Positions 37,383-48,722 are shown, counted from the stretch's first letter. The stretch: 64,000 bases of DNA from Epiperipatus broadwayi (GCA_028023455.1 JAQFVV010012509.1:1920001-1984000); one strand, 5' to 3'. The notes: generated from the sequence alone by a model not told the origin. Numbers and translations: made by a program.

Positions 37383-37815
37383 CATGGAGGTCCCTAATAT
37401 CGCATTTTTACACACATATTCTTGAGGTTAAAGCCTTAGTAAATATTCAATAATTTGTTTTTTGAAGAAGAAAATTTATTAAATTTATTCTTATTCTTGT
37501 TTTACAATAAATCATTTTCATTGAGAGATAATTAATGCTGGATTAAAAAAATGGCCTGGTAATGTTATATTTGTGTTTGTTTCTTTAGAAATAACGCCAT
37601 CAAGTAGTGTCAACACACTAATAGAAAAGTACCTGAGGACTAAGTGGACAGAAATTGCTATTTTTTATTTACTTGGAATTGCTACAGAACCAAAAAAGAC
37701 AAATTTCTCCAGGCTCATGTTTAGAAGCCTTCAAGGAGAAATTGATAATTGCAATTGGAAAGCCATGGCTAGATTTTTTTTTTTTTTATGTGTGCACTAT
37801 TTTTTTTGGTTAATT
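37383..37815 (+). repeat. Segmental duplication, copy B
   Basis: Matches 33880-34298, including the right terminal inverted repeat of Merlin 1 (GCCATCAAGTAGTGTCAACA) and its outer flank. No left Merlin end accompanies it. A 110-codon frame that crosses it (from 37573) is open by chance in the repeat; its counterpart in copy A is interrupted. Confidence 0.9.
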
Positions 37816-38925
37816 AAAGAAAAAATTCTTCTGCTTATAAAGGTAATAATAATATGGTTTTTGTGTCGTGTAAGAATTGATAATAATAAATATTTCATTG
37901 TCTAAAAATATTTCAAATTGTTAGACTTTTTTTTTTTTAAAAAAAGAGTCAAATTTCTATTACAAATGGTGAAATAGTTTTTAAATTAGAGAAGAAAAAA
38001 AAATTGTTCTAAAATGGAAATTTTTTTATTAAGCTGAAACAAAGCTTGTTATCTTTGATTCTGAACATTGAACTGGTCAGTTTTGCATGTTCATATAACA
38101 AGATGTAACAACTAGGCAAAAAAGTACCTTAAGTCCAATCATGCTCAAGATACATAAATCATAATCACTCATGAACTCTGCCCTATTTGCCTATTTTCCA
38201 GATCTACCAACTTTTTAGCAACAATCCCGATGATAGTGATTTTTTTTTTCCGCTGGCATTGCAAAGCGAAGGTACAAAGAGACTAATTGGAAATAAATGA
38301 TAGTGAAATCTTTTGGTATAAAATACACAAGTTTTGATTTCATTTAAAGATCATGATGTTTCACGTTAATTACATATATAGGTTTAGCGGGAGATCATCT
38401 AGTCAGAGCAAGCATAATTTATTAACCAAAATATTTTAAATAACAGAAACAATGATTTTGCAAGTTAGAATATATGTATGATTTAGTAATTTAAATAAAA
38501 TACGTGTTATTATATTTTTCTGTTAGTCTTCACTGTCCTCTTTATATTATATAAAGAATTTACTTTTGTAATTTAAGAAGTTACAAATAGATTCATTACT
38601 TATTTTTATTGCAGCTGATTTATATGCCAATAATCGATAAACAATAATATCTGCAAATACAGTTTTAATAGCTCTATTCGAGTATGTAAATGAATCTTAA
38701 ATCCACCCCCAGAAAGAAAAACAAAATATAGCTCTTGATCGAATTTACTCAGAATTATTGTCTTTATTTTAAAAATACACTTTACATTAATAAATGAACT
38801 ATATTCTCAGTTTATACTGAGTAAAAAACGTGGGAGAGTTAATTTAAAATATATATGATTGCGTCACCAAAAAGACGTGCACATGAAAATACTAATAAAT
38901 ATCATGAAGAAATATGCTTAGTAGG
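37816..38925. other. AT-rich spacer
   Basis: Nothing recognised. Confidence 0.5.
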
Positions 38926-38926
38926 A

Positions 38927-39119
38927 TCAGAACCTTACAACTTATGGATATTCATAAGTTTTATTTGGAACTAGAACAAAAAGAGTGGTATGTGCATGGT
39001 GGCATACTTATGTGATCCTGTCACAGATCCAAAAAGGTACTTCCAAAGATTCTTTGAAGAAACAACCGATTTATGTCTGCAAACTTTGGCAGAATCAGTT
39101 AAAAAGAACAGTCTGCTGT
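38927..39119 (+). pseudogene. Possible decayed coding fragment
   Basis: One frame is open except for a single internal TAG and reads GSEPYNLWIFISFIWN, then NKKSGMCMVAYLCDPVTDPK, then RYFQRFFEETTDLCLQTLAE before a TGA. Base use is less AT-rich than its flanks and the residue mix looks protein-like. No family recognised; it may be a scrap of a transposase or retroelement. Confidence 0.25.
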
Positions 39120-40110
39120 GAGTATTATGGGCAGGTTTCTACTGGAGCGATTTCCATATGGAGCTAGCTTAAGCGACCAAATAAGTCCCGGGGGTTAAGA
39201 GCCTGGTTCTTGGACTTGAAGATAAAGATGGTTCGGTTTTTCTGATACGCCCGGGTACAGTGAAGCACAATTATATATATATATATATACGAAGGAGGCT
39301 GATATGCACGCAAAACATTAAAAGAATAAATAATTAATACTTACACATTATGGCATATCCTGCTTAATGGTATGATTTAAATACTAAACAATAAGGGAGA
39401 GGTTAAATTCATTAATAAAATGACAAAATATTGAATTAGAAATCTCCTTCCCCTGTTCATTAGTTTATATATAAAACTTTCCACAAATGTTAAAACAACA
39501 TGAAAATTCGTTTCTAAGTGCTTTGATATCACACACATCATTATATATATAAGAGTTAGGTGGTGGTTATTACTTTCATAAAATAAAATGATAGTAGTTC
39601 GCTAGACAAAGATGCCGCTTGATGGTGCCATAAAATGCTGTTTCCACAGCCAACAGCATGTTTGAACGCACGTTTACTATAATACAATTTTTGTTGTTAC
39701 AGATTCCAGGCCATTTTGTCACATCACAGCACAGCATATTCGAACCTGCGTTTACTATAATACAACATTTGTGTTGTGTTACAGGTTGCAGGCCGCTTTG
39801 TCGCATCTCAGTAAATAATTTTTGCGAATCCACATACTTCATACATTTTTATGGCTTCGTATGAGGGTGTGTGTATTTGAATTGTATGAAAATCATTTTT
39901 TATTTAACTTTTTTTTTTAATAATGAAGTATTGCGATTTTCTTAAATAATAATTATCCGACTCTTTATACCATTCTGTATCGAACTTTTAAGCGGCAAAA
40001 CCATGTCCAGATAGATGTGTGACGATAGTTTGAATTAGGTAATATGTCAAGTAACATACTGTCCGTAACATTCCACGAGACCAACAAAATGGCGCAGTAA
40101 ATTGCACATC

Positions 40111-40937
40111 ATGTTCGATTCTGTCATTTACCAGCACCAGAATCAGATCCTGTGTCATATTTGCAAAGAATCAATGTGCTTCCACATTCAAAGAAATGTG
40201 TTTGTGGATCATCAATAAAGTTATTCTGTTCTAAAGGAACTGCTCAATTTTGCTGTTCATTGTGTTTGTGCAAGCGAATGTGTTTCATTCGAAAGATGAG
40301 TTGGTTTGACGGTTCCAGAAAATTGTTGGTTCAAGCAGTACGTGTTATATATTACTGGAGCCATGGACAGCTGAATGTCCAAGCCATCCAGACAGAACTG
40401 TCAATTGGCTGAAATGCCATTTTACATTGGACCAACTGTCTGCGGCAGATGTGTTCTGAGTTTGACAGTTGTGGTGGATGAAACTTTAGCAGGAGGAAAA
40501 ATCATCAGGAAGAGTACTACCTCAACAGTGGATTTTTTGGGGGGTGTGTGCTGCGAGTCATGTGAATGTTTTTTGAAATATGTTCTTTGCCGATCTGCGT
40601 CCAACCTTTTGCAGGTCCTGAAAGACGTCAAGTCCGGATCGACTATCTTCTCAGACTGTTGGTAGGGTTATAAGTCTGCTGATTTTGAGGCATCAGGATT
40701 CCATCATCTGACAGTGAATCACATCTACAACTTTGTGGACCCTTCCACAGGCGCTCAACGCAGACCATTGAGGGTCATTGGGGCCTTTTAAAATGGAAAA
40801 GTAGGAAACAACGTGGAACTCACCGTCAATTTTTGCCAAACTACCTTGCAGAATTTACGTGGCAACATCTCCGCAAGGTTGAAGATGTTTTCCTAGTTAT
40901 CTTTTCAGAGATGTCTTTGGCACTGCACTCCCAGTAG
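40111..40937 (+). pseudogene. Merlin (ISXO2/IS1595-like) DDE transposase, frameshifted
   Basis: Zinc-ribbon-type Cys pair ILCHICKESMCF near 40150-40190; after a stop and shift, MSWFDGSRKLLVQAVRVIYY from about 40296 and WSHGQLNVQAIQTELSIG. Catalytic blocks follow: LTVVVDETLAGGK near 40465 (first Asp); VKSGSTIFSDCW near 40627 (second Asp); FHHLTVNHIYNFVDPSTGAQ near 40702; then, one frame off, QTIEGHWGLLKWKSRKQRG near 40763 with the expected Glu, and NYLAEFTWQHLRKVEDVFL near 40845, ending at TAG 40935-40937. All three acidic residues are still present, unlike in Merlin 1. A few frameshifts and stops, and a missing piece around the ISR..V.W region, inactivate it. Confidence 0.88.
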
Positions 40938-41334
40938 ATTTTACAAATAGCGTTTGATGTTCTTATTAATCGAAGTTATTTTGAATATTTTTAGTATTTA
41001 TTGTTCTTTTGACTTGTTTATTTTTACAAATGTTTTCATTTTTTAATGTTTACCTAAGAAAAATTTTCTTTATACAAATACCGTTTGAAATTGTTCCTGT
41101 ATTTTGAAGATATTTAAGATTTGTTGTTGTTCTTTTTTGGAAAAGAAAATCGGTTTAATGTATTCATTGGTTATTTGGGTAATAGTTTTAAAGTTGTTGT
41201 TCTTTCATTTTAGTTGTTGTTATTGTAAAAAAGCTTCAAAAGTTTTAAACTGGTTTTTAAAAACTCAAGAAGCATATTATTTATAATACTTTTTTAATTT
41301 GTTGTTGTTGTTGTTTATAGTTTAAAAAAAAAGT

Positions 41335-41900
41335 CTAACAAGTTTTACTTTTTGTTGCCATTATTTTTGAAACAAAAAATAGCAGGTAACACAAAAAACC
41401 AGTAATAAAATTGCAATTTTTTGTTTGTTAAAACAAAAAAACTTGTTAAAAAAAAAAAAAAAGCTTATTAAGTTTAAAACCATTTTAGTATTGTTAAAGA
41501 AAGACTAAGAACTTTTACTTTTTGTTCCGATTATTGATCTTTAAACAAAAAAAAAGCGGCATAACACAAAAAAAGACTAATCAAATTGAAAATTGTTTTT
41601 TTAAAACAAATAGCATGGTAAGCGTAATAAATTTAAAACCATTTTAGTATTTCTTGTTGTTTCCATGTAAAAATGAAAATGTAAAAGAAAGATTAAGAAC
41701 TTTTAGTTTTTGTTCTGATTATTGATTTTTAAACCAAAAAAAAAACGGTGTAACAAAAAAAGACTAATAAAATTGAAAATTGTTTTTTAAAACAAATAGC
41801 ATGTTAAAAAAAAACTAGAATAACTTTAAAATCATTTTAGTATTTGTTGCTGTTTCTATGTAAAAATGAAAATGTAAGAACTTTTATTTTTGTTACAATT
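41335..41900 (+). repeat. Subterminal tandem repeats of Merlin 2 (~180 bp units)
   Basis: The phrase ACTTTTACTTTTTGTT begins units near 41340, 41511, 41699 and 41879. Each also has AAACCATTTTAGTATT, a TGTAAAAATGAAAATGTAA stretch and an A-run ending in GCGGYRTAAC. The same unit occurs once in Merlin 4 (35309 onward). Confidence 0.8.
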
Positions 41901-42188
41901 CTTTTTTTTAAATAAAAAAAAGCGTAACCAAAAAAAACCGTAATAGAATTGAAATTTGTTGATTTTATTTTACATTTGTTTATTTCATTTCATTTAATTT
42001 GTTTATGGTAACAAAAAAAAAATGTTAAAAAACATGATTTTTGTATTTTTTTAATTTTTTTTTACAATAAAAAAGCCCACAAAATGATTAAAATAGATTG
42101 CCTGGGAATGTTCATATATTATAGTTTTGGCATGATAACAGTGCCATCAGATGGCATCCTTTGTTGAGCAAACTACTACCTATAAAAT

Positions 42189-45100
42189 ATTGATTTAATT
42201 TCACATAAAACAGATTTGAACTTTTAGAGTTAGTGCTATTATTTTAAATAAAAATGAAAACATTTCTGAGAAAAACAGATTTCTACTCTGTTTTTCAGCA
42301 ATCGCCCTATAATATAATTGAGTTGTTTTCCCCAACAAACTTGTTTTAATTAAAAGAAATTAAACTGATCTCCCCGTGAAAAGAAAAGTGGGGATTTAAA
42401 AGAGAGTGAACATTCTTGCAAATATAGAAAATTATCGGCATATTATTTAAAATACAAAATATACAAAATATTGTTGCCGCATGAAAGTGAAATAAGAAAT
42501 TAGAAGTATTTACTACAAGCTCAATGATAGGAGAAATATTGAGAGAGTTTTAGAGAGTGGAATACATTTTAACAATAAGATAAGATTTTACAAATTATTT
42601 AGTTGATAATGAATTTCTGATCTTGTCAGCTAAAAAAAGATTACATTATATTTAAAGAAATGATTACAAGAAATACAGTTTTAAATTGAGATTATACATG
42701 TAAATTTATGAGTTATAGCAGCAACATGGTTTGTGCGGTATTGATGACGATTCTTTGATGAATTGAAAATTCCCTCGGAGACTAAATCTAGTTTTGTTCA
42801 GGTTGGTCAGGCAGGTAGCACTTTCTTTATATAGTGTATAGGCACATAGCAATAGTTCATGAATATTTGGATCCTGGGCAGTGGTGTCAAGAAAGCGGGC
42901 ATTCTGGAATGGTAGGAAAAGTGAAATTTTTACCTATTCATGGCACATTGAGTCAAAGGTACAGCGGGCATGGATTTTACTGGCCATTGCTCTTCTCAAA
43001 TTATTTGCTCTTTTGGTGTGTTCAAATCTAGCACTATTTATATGATTTTGAAATTGTTCTGGAATGCTTTTAGTTAGTTCACCTAAGGCAATTTATCTAC
43101 TTTATTGATCGGAAAGTTGCATATCGGATGCATACTTTTGTTCCTATAAGTTTTAAAGACAATGCAATCCTACTAAGAATTTTTCAAACGATTGTTTTAA
43201 AATATAATCTTAGATTTTAAAACAAATTTGAAGTGGCTAAAATTTCTACTAATGGATTTTACATTATTTTTATAAAATTAAAACATTTTAATTCGGACTA
43301 ATGGATTTCCGATTAATTGACTTAATTGCATTTGAGAATATTCGACAAGATTGCATCACCTTTTTGACTGCCATTACTAAAACAAATAATAAAATTTAAT
43401 ATAATTTAAAAATACAAATTACTATAATCTATTTTTAATATTATAAATCTTTATAAATAATCTCCCCTCACCTATGATATATATGTATCCATTACGCACA
43501 TATACGAATATTATAATGTATAAAAAATATTCATTTAAGATATTTAAATTAATACATTAGTAAATATCTACATCAGTTATTAATTTAATAATTAAGCAAA
43601 AATAATGTTAATAAATGGTGGGGGATTCTGAATGGGCTGTGAAGCTTGATCTGAGTATCAGATTGAGTGCTTCAACATGTAAATTAATTCTTAAATATTT
43701 TAAAGAAATTGAACCAAAGATAGTTATCTTTTATTTTGGAAATATTGTACAAATGGAAAGAGAATCTTAACTATTTAAAGAAATAGTTTAATGAATTTAG
43801 AATTAATCCATGATTAAAATCAGCTGATTGGTTAATTTTTTTTTGATGAAGTGGATGTTTGAAATTACCTACTGTCATGTCTTTTTGTTGTTGTTAATTA
43901 ATTAGAAATTAAATAATTATTTACTCTTAAGTTTCTTTATTCTATCTATTTCCTGTTTTATGAATTGTAATGTGTGTGACATTATATCATGACAGCTTAT
44001 ATTGTAGGATTTATTTTGGTACTTTGATCCCAATAAAACTATTTATTTATAAGTAGGGGAAGTCTATAATTTACTTAAGGTTATTTATAATAAGCTACTT
44101 TATTTATTTCTCTCTTGCTCACAGTAATAAATGATGCTGAGTTAATTTGTGCATAACAGATATATAGGAAAGAGGTACGTATTAGTGTATGGGTATCCAT
44201 TTGATAATCATTCTGGATTGATGCAAAGAGAATATTCTTTTAAGTCCTTGCAGTACATTTTATTTAATTGTCTCTATTAGTCATTAAGTTTATAGTTGGC
44301 CAGTATGTTAATGGTACCAAATGGCCAGAGCATTGTCGATGATCAGTTGTTATAATATCCCAGCATTATTCTTTTGATTGTTATAAATTCTGATGGATTG
44401 GCACTTAAGTTTGTGCATCCAAATTATGTTTAAATAATTGTCCCAAGCTGGCAATGTCTAAATAGTTAGTCTGCTCTGTAGTAGACCCATTTCAAATCGA
44501 ATCACAATATTGACTAATGATTTATTTTATTGTTGATTATTCATGATGATGAATGAATAGTACTTATAGGTAATTATGCTTATACTTAAGATAGTTAGCT
44601 ATTCTGATCTCTCAGTAATCTAGCGGAGTGATCTCATGCTCATTATTTTATATTAAATATTGATAGTTAATTTTATATTTATTTTGAACTAAGATTGAGG
44701 ATTTGCCATCGCACCAGATTCAATACCAAAAAGGGTAGTATTACAAGTGAATACCCAATTATGGGACATTGTAACCACAGGTTCTCATGTATTAAACCCT
44801 CGTTTTTTATTAGGGTTATAATATATACAATTATTATTTTTTAACCTATTATGCAAAATATTGGCATATTTTTACATGTCAAGTCAATGTGAAAATGAAA
44901 AAAGAATAGCATTAGAAATTTTTTTAAAAAATTCATGTGAAGCCACAATATAGTTAATTAAAATCAAAAACTACACGTAAATTATTAATAGAATTTCGCA
45001 AAGAATACTACTCAAAAAATTGATGTAACACCAATTTTTGTTAATGACAATTTTTTGAAATATTACATAAAAAGTTTTAATTTTGTACTGCACAATAGTT

Positions 45101-45519
45101 AAATAAATTATGGTATATTTTATTCACTTTCTGCGTTTCATTGAATTTTTAAACTTTTAAATGTTAAGTGTTTTCCATTCATATTTTTTGTCATAGATAG
45201 CATTTTATTGGTAATTAGAAATTTTATGACCATTTCTTAGTCATATATATTTGTTGAGCTTGTAATATACTATAGAGGTACTATGTATTATTCATAAATA
45301 TTTTTCTAATATCAATATTTTGTTTTAGTGGGGGGTTTTTTTTTATTCACACAGCAGTAATAAAAAAAACAGCACTGAATTATCAGATAAACTTTATGAG
45401 ATTACATATTTTTTAGATTCTGATTTATTGATTATATTCAATTTACATTTTAATAAAATTGTATTTGTTAAATGGTTTATTTCATTTATAAAAGCAATTA
45501 GAAATAAACAGCACATGAT
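42189..45519. other. AT-rich spacer with small unassigned patches
   Basis: A less AT-rich patch at 42720-43060 contains a 65-codon frame (MYRHIAIVHEYLDPGQWCQE...) of unknown nature. Around 44700-44800 is another patch without recognised content. The rest is featureless. Confidence 0.4.
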
Positions 45520-45524
45520 CACTA

Positions 45525-45922
45525 TTTTTTTATGCTTGCACAAGCTGCATAGATGCTAATCTCTCCATACAGTACTATCATGAATGCAAATCAGAGTAAT
45601 CAATGGATGCAGGAAAGTTTGTGCATAAAATCCCTATCTAGTGCCTCCTCATTCAATATCCCCTGACTCATTTACAGCTTGTGGCTTTCATTAGTAAGGC
45701 GCTTAATGTCTGAGAGCACTGCACCTACATCTTAGGATCTAATTCAACTCTCCAGCAGCCATCTTCTGCCTTATTAGCTAACTATAAAGCTTTGAGTCCA
45801 GAATGAAAACACAATGTTCTCAATTCATTAGTTTGTATAATTGTATAGATCTGAACTCAGTTTATACTTTTTGATGTCTTTGGTTCTTTAATAACCACAT
45901 GCAATATAGTCCTATTGAGCTC
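45525..45922 (-). repeat. Retrozyme-like unit, inverted
   Basis: Read on the minus strand it follows the same order as the direct units to its right: core, GATTTTATGCACAAA, CTGTATGGAGAG, CAGCTTGTGCAAGCATA, and (from the previous cycle) TTATTAAAGAACCAAAGACA and CTTTATAGTTAGCTAATAAG. Its hammerhead-like core is mutated (CTAATGA, TAAA). The junction with the next unit is the palindrome GAGCTC at 45918-45923. Confidence 0.8.
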
Positions 45923-45962
45923 CTCACTGATGAAAGCCACAAGCTGGAAACTAGTCTGGGGA
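45921..45962 (+). ncRNA. Hammerhead ribozyme candidate, core intact
   Basis: Elements in order: stem I 5' strand TCCTCA (45921-45926); core CTGATGA (45927-45933); stem-loop II AAGC-CACAA-GCTG (45934-45946); core GAAA (45947-45950); a self-complementary CTAG for stem III; T and C at 45955-45956 with cleavage predicted after C45956; stem I 3' strand TGGGGA (45957-45962). Stem I is six pairs (one G.U) abutting the core exactly. Stem II has three pairs plus an A.G at the core end, and stem III has no loop. It would therefore be a minimal type I hammerhead that works better as a dimer, as described for Penelope-like and retrozyme ribozymes. Folding was done by hand. Confidence 0.65.
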
Positions 45963-47047
45963 TGTTGGATGAGCTGGCACTAGATAGAGATTTTATGCAC
46001 AAACCATTTTGCATCCATTGAGTACTCTTGTTTGCACTGGTGGTGCTATTGTATGGAGAGTTTAGTCAAAGTGTAAACATCTTGTGTAAGCATAAGAAAT
46101 GATGATCATGTGATGTTTAGTACTTTAAAAACCAATCCTGCCCAATAGGATTATGGTGACTATGGTTATTAAAAGAACCAAAGAAACCAAGTGTGGATGC
46201 TGAACTGAGTTCATAGTTATATAACTATAGTAGCTAATAAGGTAAAAGGTCGCTACTGGAAGTTTGCATTAGATCCTAAGATCTAGGTGCAGTGCTCTCA
46301 GATCCATGGTTTTTCACTGATGAAAGCCACATTGGATGATAGGCACTAGATAGATTTTATGCACAAACCTTCTGGAATCCATTGATTACTTTGGCTTGCA
46401 ACTGAGTGGTGCTACTGTATGGAGAGTTTAGCCTCTATATAAACAGCTTGTGTAAGCATAGGAAATGATAATCATGTAATGTTGAGTGGTTTAAAACCAA
46501 TCCTGCCCAATAGAATTATGGTGACTGTGGTTATTAAAGAACCAGACACCAAAAAGTATGATTGCTGAACAGAGTCCAGATCTATACTATACAAGCTAAT
46601 GAGTTTGAATTGAAAACATTATTATTTTCATTTTGGACTCGAAGCTTTATAGTTTGCTAATAAGGTAAAAGATGGCTTCTGGAGGGTTGCATTAAAAGAT
46701 CTAGATGCAGTACTTTTAGATCCCAGGCTTCTCACTAACGAAAGCCACATTGGATGAGTAGGTACTAGATAGGGATTTTATGCACAAATCTTCTTGTATC
46801 CATTGATTGCACTGGTGGCACTACTGTATGGAGAATTTAACCTGTAAAAATAAAGTTTATTTTTTCATTTATGAAAGTGATTTTTTATGGATTTGCATAT
46901 TTTAGCTATAATAAAATTTTGCTTTATTTTTATTTTATAAGGATCAGTGATTTTTTTTCTGATGCTATTGATGTAAACATAATTTTTGTCAATTTCTCTT
47001 TATTTTTCATATATAATGGTATAATTAAATAAAGCCTCTTTTATTAT

Positions 47048-47462
47048 GCCCATGAATTAGGATGCCAAATTTGTAATGGTTCAAGAATGAACAAAAGAAA
47101 GACTTTCATGCCCAAACTTTGGATGCCAAATCTGTAATGGTATAAAAATGAGAACATGAGAATTCCTCTTGTTAATGTCCCAAATCTTTGGACAAGCTAT
47201 ATTTGTATCAGTACAAAATGAGGAAAGGTTTAATTTATTTATAATAAAATACCAACATGCCTGAAGGTTAAAGTCTCTAATGGAATAAATTGATCAAATG
47301 GGAATGTTTACTTTTATATGCCCTACTAATTGAGTAAAGCCAAAATCTGAAATATAAATTATACAGCAGCATCAAATCTATAATAATATAGACTAGCTAA
47401 AATTAATAGAATTACATCAATTGAGCAAGACCAAATTTGTAATGGAACAAAATTATTTAATC
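47048..47462 (+). repeat. Degenerate minisatellite (~65-80 bp units)
   Basis: The phrase GCCAAATCTGTAATGGTA, preceded by a CATGCCC-like start, recurs with decay at about 47062, 47122, 47190, 47275, 47340 and 47428, spaced 60-90 bp. Confidence 0.55.
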
Positions 47463-47774
47463 TTGAGTATTATATAAAATTTATTATAAATAATTTATTG
47501 ACTATCTTTTATGTTTGAATCATACCAATTGATGTTCATAAAACATTAGATTCAGTTTTAATAATTACTGAATTCTAGTACAGTAATAAAATTTATATTA
47601 TTTTATTAATTAAATTTTACTTACCAAATTTTGTGTTTATGTTTGCAATGAGTCTCTAAATTATTACTATATCATACATCTAATTTAAATAAGATTTTTA
47701 ACTCAAATTAATAACAATTTTATTTAAAAAAAATAATAATAAAACATTAATTAATATGGTTTAATAATAAAATA

Positions 47775-48670
47775 ACACTGAGAAGGGTGTAAGACAGGGT
47801 GACTCCATATCTCCAAAACTTTTTACAGCAGTGCTGCAAGAAGTATTTTGTGGATTAAAATGGGAAGCTAAAGGAGTGAAAGTAAATGGAGATTATTTAA
47901 ATTCATTTAGATTTCGCAGATGATGTAGTTGTTTTTGCAAATAATGCTTTAGAGTTGCAGGAAATGTGGGTTATCAGATGAAAGTAAGAAAGTTGGACTA
48001 AAGATAAATGTCAAAAAGACTAAAGTAATGTTTAATGGATTTTCTCAAAATACAAAAATAAAGATTGATCATGATGAGTTAGAAGAAGTTAACAGTTACA
48101 AATACCTTGGCAGATTATTAATACAGATGGAAGCATATTGGATGAAATTAATCATAGAATTAAACTTGGAGTGCTTTTGGTAAAAATAACTTGATACTAA
48201 AAGGAAATATGCGTATGTGTTTGAAAAGGAAGTTTTTTAATAAATGTGTTTTACCAATTCTTACTCATGGATCTGAGACTTGGACACTTAATAGAAGAGC
48301 AATACAGAGACTTCAAACCACTCAAAGAAGTATGGAAAGATGCATGTTGGGGGTAACAAGAAGAGGTCGAAAACGCAATATATGAGTAAGAGAACAAACA
48401 GGTGTTACTGACCTCATTGAAAAAAATAAAAGACTGAAGTGGAGTTGGGCTGGATATATTGCTAGAAGAGATCATAATAGATGGACAATTGAAATCTTAA
48501 ACTGGATTCCCAGAGATCGTAAAAGACCCAGAAAGAAACCACATGTGAGATGGATGGATGAAATAAAAAAGTGTGCAGGAGTGATGTGGAGAAGAGAAGC
48601 TAAAGATCAGAGAGGATAGATTGAACTTGGAGAGACCTTCATCCTGCAGTGGATTGATAATGGTTGGTGA
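47775..48670 (+). pseudogene. 5'-truncated RTE/BovB-like LINE, reverse transcriptase C-terminal half
   Basis: Starts inside the RT domain: GVRQGDSISPKLFTAVLQEV (47785 onward), then after a one-base shift FADDVVVFANNALELQEM with the catalytic FADD, INVKKTKVMFNGFSQ, EEVNSYKYLG, then CVLPILTHGSETWTLN and LQTTQRSMERCMLGVTRRGR in the thumb/C-terminal region. The end block is KWSWAGYIARRDHNRW and RKRPRKKPHVRWMDEIKK, closing with WIDNGW and TGA at 48668-48670. These are hallmarks of the RTE clade. There are several frameshifts and a premature TAG (48618). 5' truncation is normal for LINE insertion. Confidence 0.9.
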
Positions 48671-48700
48671 TGATGATGATAATGATTATAAAATATGTTT
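48668..48700 (+). repeat. TGATGA microsatellite tail of the RTE copy
   Basis: TGATGATGATGATAATGATT starts at the stop codon, as is usual for the short repeat tails of RTE elements. Confidence 0.75.
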
Positions 48701-48722
48701 GAACTGTAAAGTCATGCAAAAT

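Larger units (their letters stand above)
39590..42180 (+). mobile_element. Merlin 2 transposon, near full length
   Basis: A 2591-bp element. Ends: GATAGTAGTTCGCTAGACAA on the left; read inward from the right, GGTAGTAGTTTGCTCAACAA. Both continue to GATGCC...TGATGG. Order inside: a 5' non-coding region with a duplicated ACTATAATACAA...TTGTTG block, a frameshifted transposase, then a 3' region of about 1.2 kb containing tandem repeats. It shares 5' and 3' segments with Merlin 4, which looks like its deletion product. Confidence 0.9.
39582..42188. other. 8-bp target duplication of Merlin 2
   Basis: AATAAAAT at 39582-39589 and TATAAAAT at 42181-42188 match at seven of eight positions. Confidence 0.75.
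45523..46845 (+). mobile_element. Complex array of ~400-bp retrozyme-like repeats
   Basis: One inverted unit (45525-45922) followed by two full and one partial direct units (cores at 45927, 46317 and 46735, spacing 390 and 418 bp). Each unit contains a hammerhead-like core region, GGATTTTATGCACAAA, TACTGTATGGAGAGTTTA, an AAGCATAGGAAATGATGATC block, CCAATCCTGCCCAATAGGAT, and GATCCTAAGATCTAGGTGCA. Single copies or arms of the same repeat occur at 49563-49700 and 60215-60500, so it is dispersed as well as tandem. Size, tandem layout and ribozyme core fit the animal retrozymes, non-autonomous elements linked to Penelope-like retroelements. No Penelope protein is in the window. Confidence 0.65.

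Noticed and set aside
32186-37815. LTR pair at 33880-34298 and 37383-37815
   Set aside because: The repeated segment includes a Merlin terminal repeat and outside flank, and there is no PBS or PPT; segmental duplication fits better.
37573-37905. 110-codon frame as a gene
   Set aside because: It overlaps the right terminal repeat of Merlin and a segmental duplication; the other copy is interrupted, so there is no sign of selection.
45525-46845. CRISPR-like array
   Set aside because: Units are ~400 bp, diverged, partly inverted and dispersed elsewhere; nothing resembles short direct repeats with unique spacers, and the DNA is eukaryotic.
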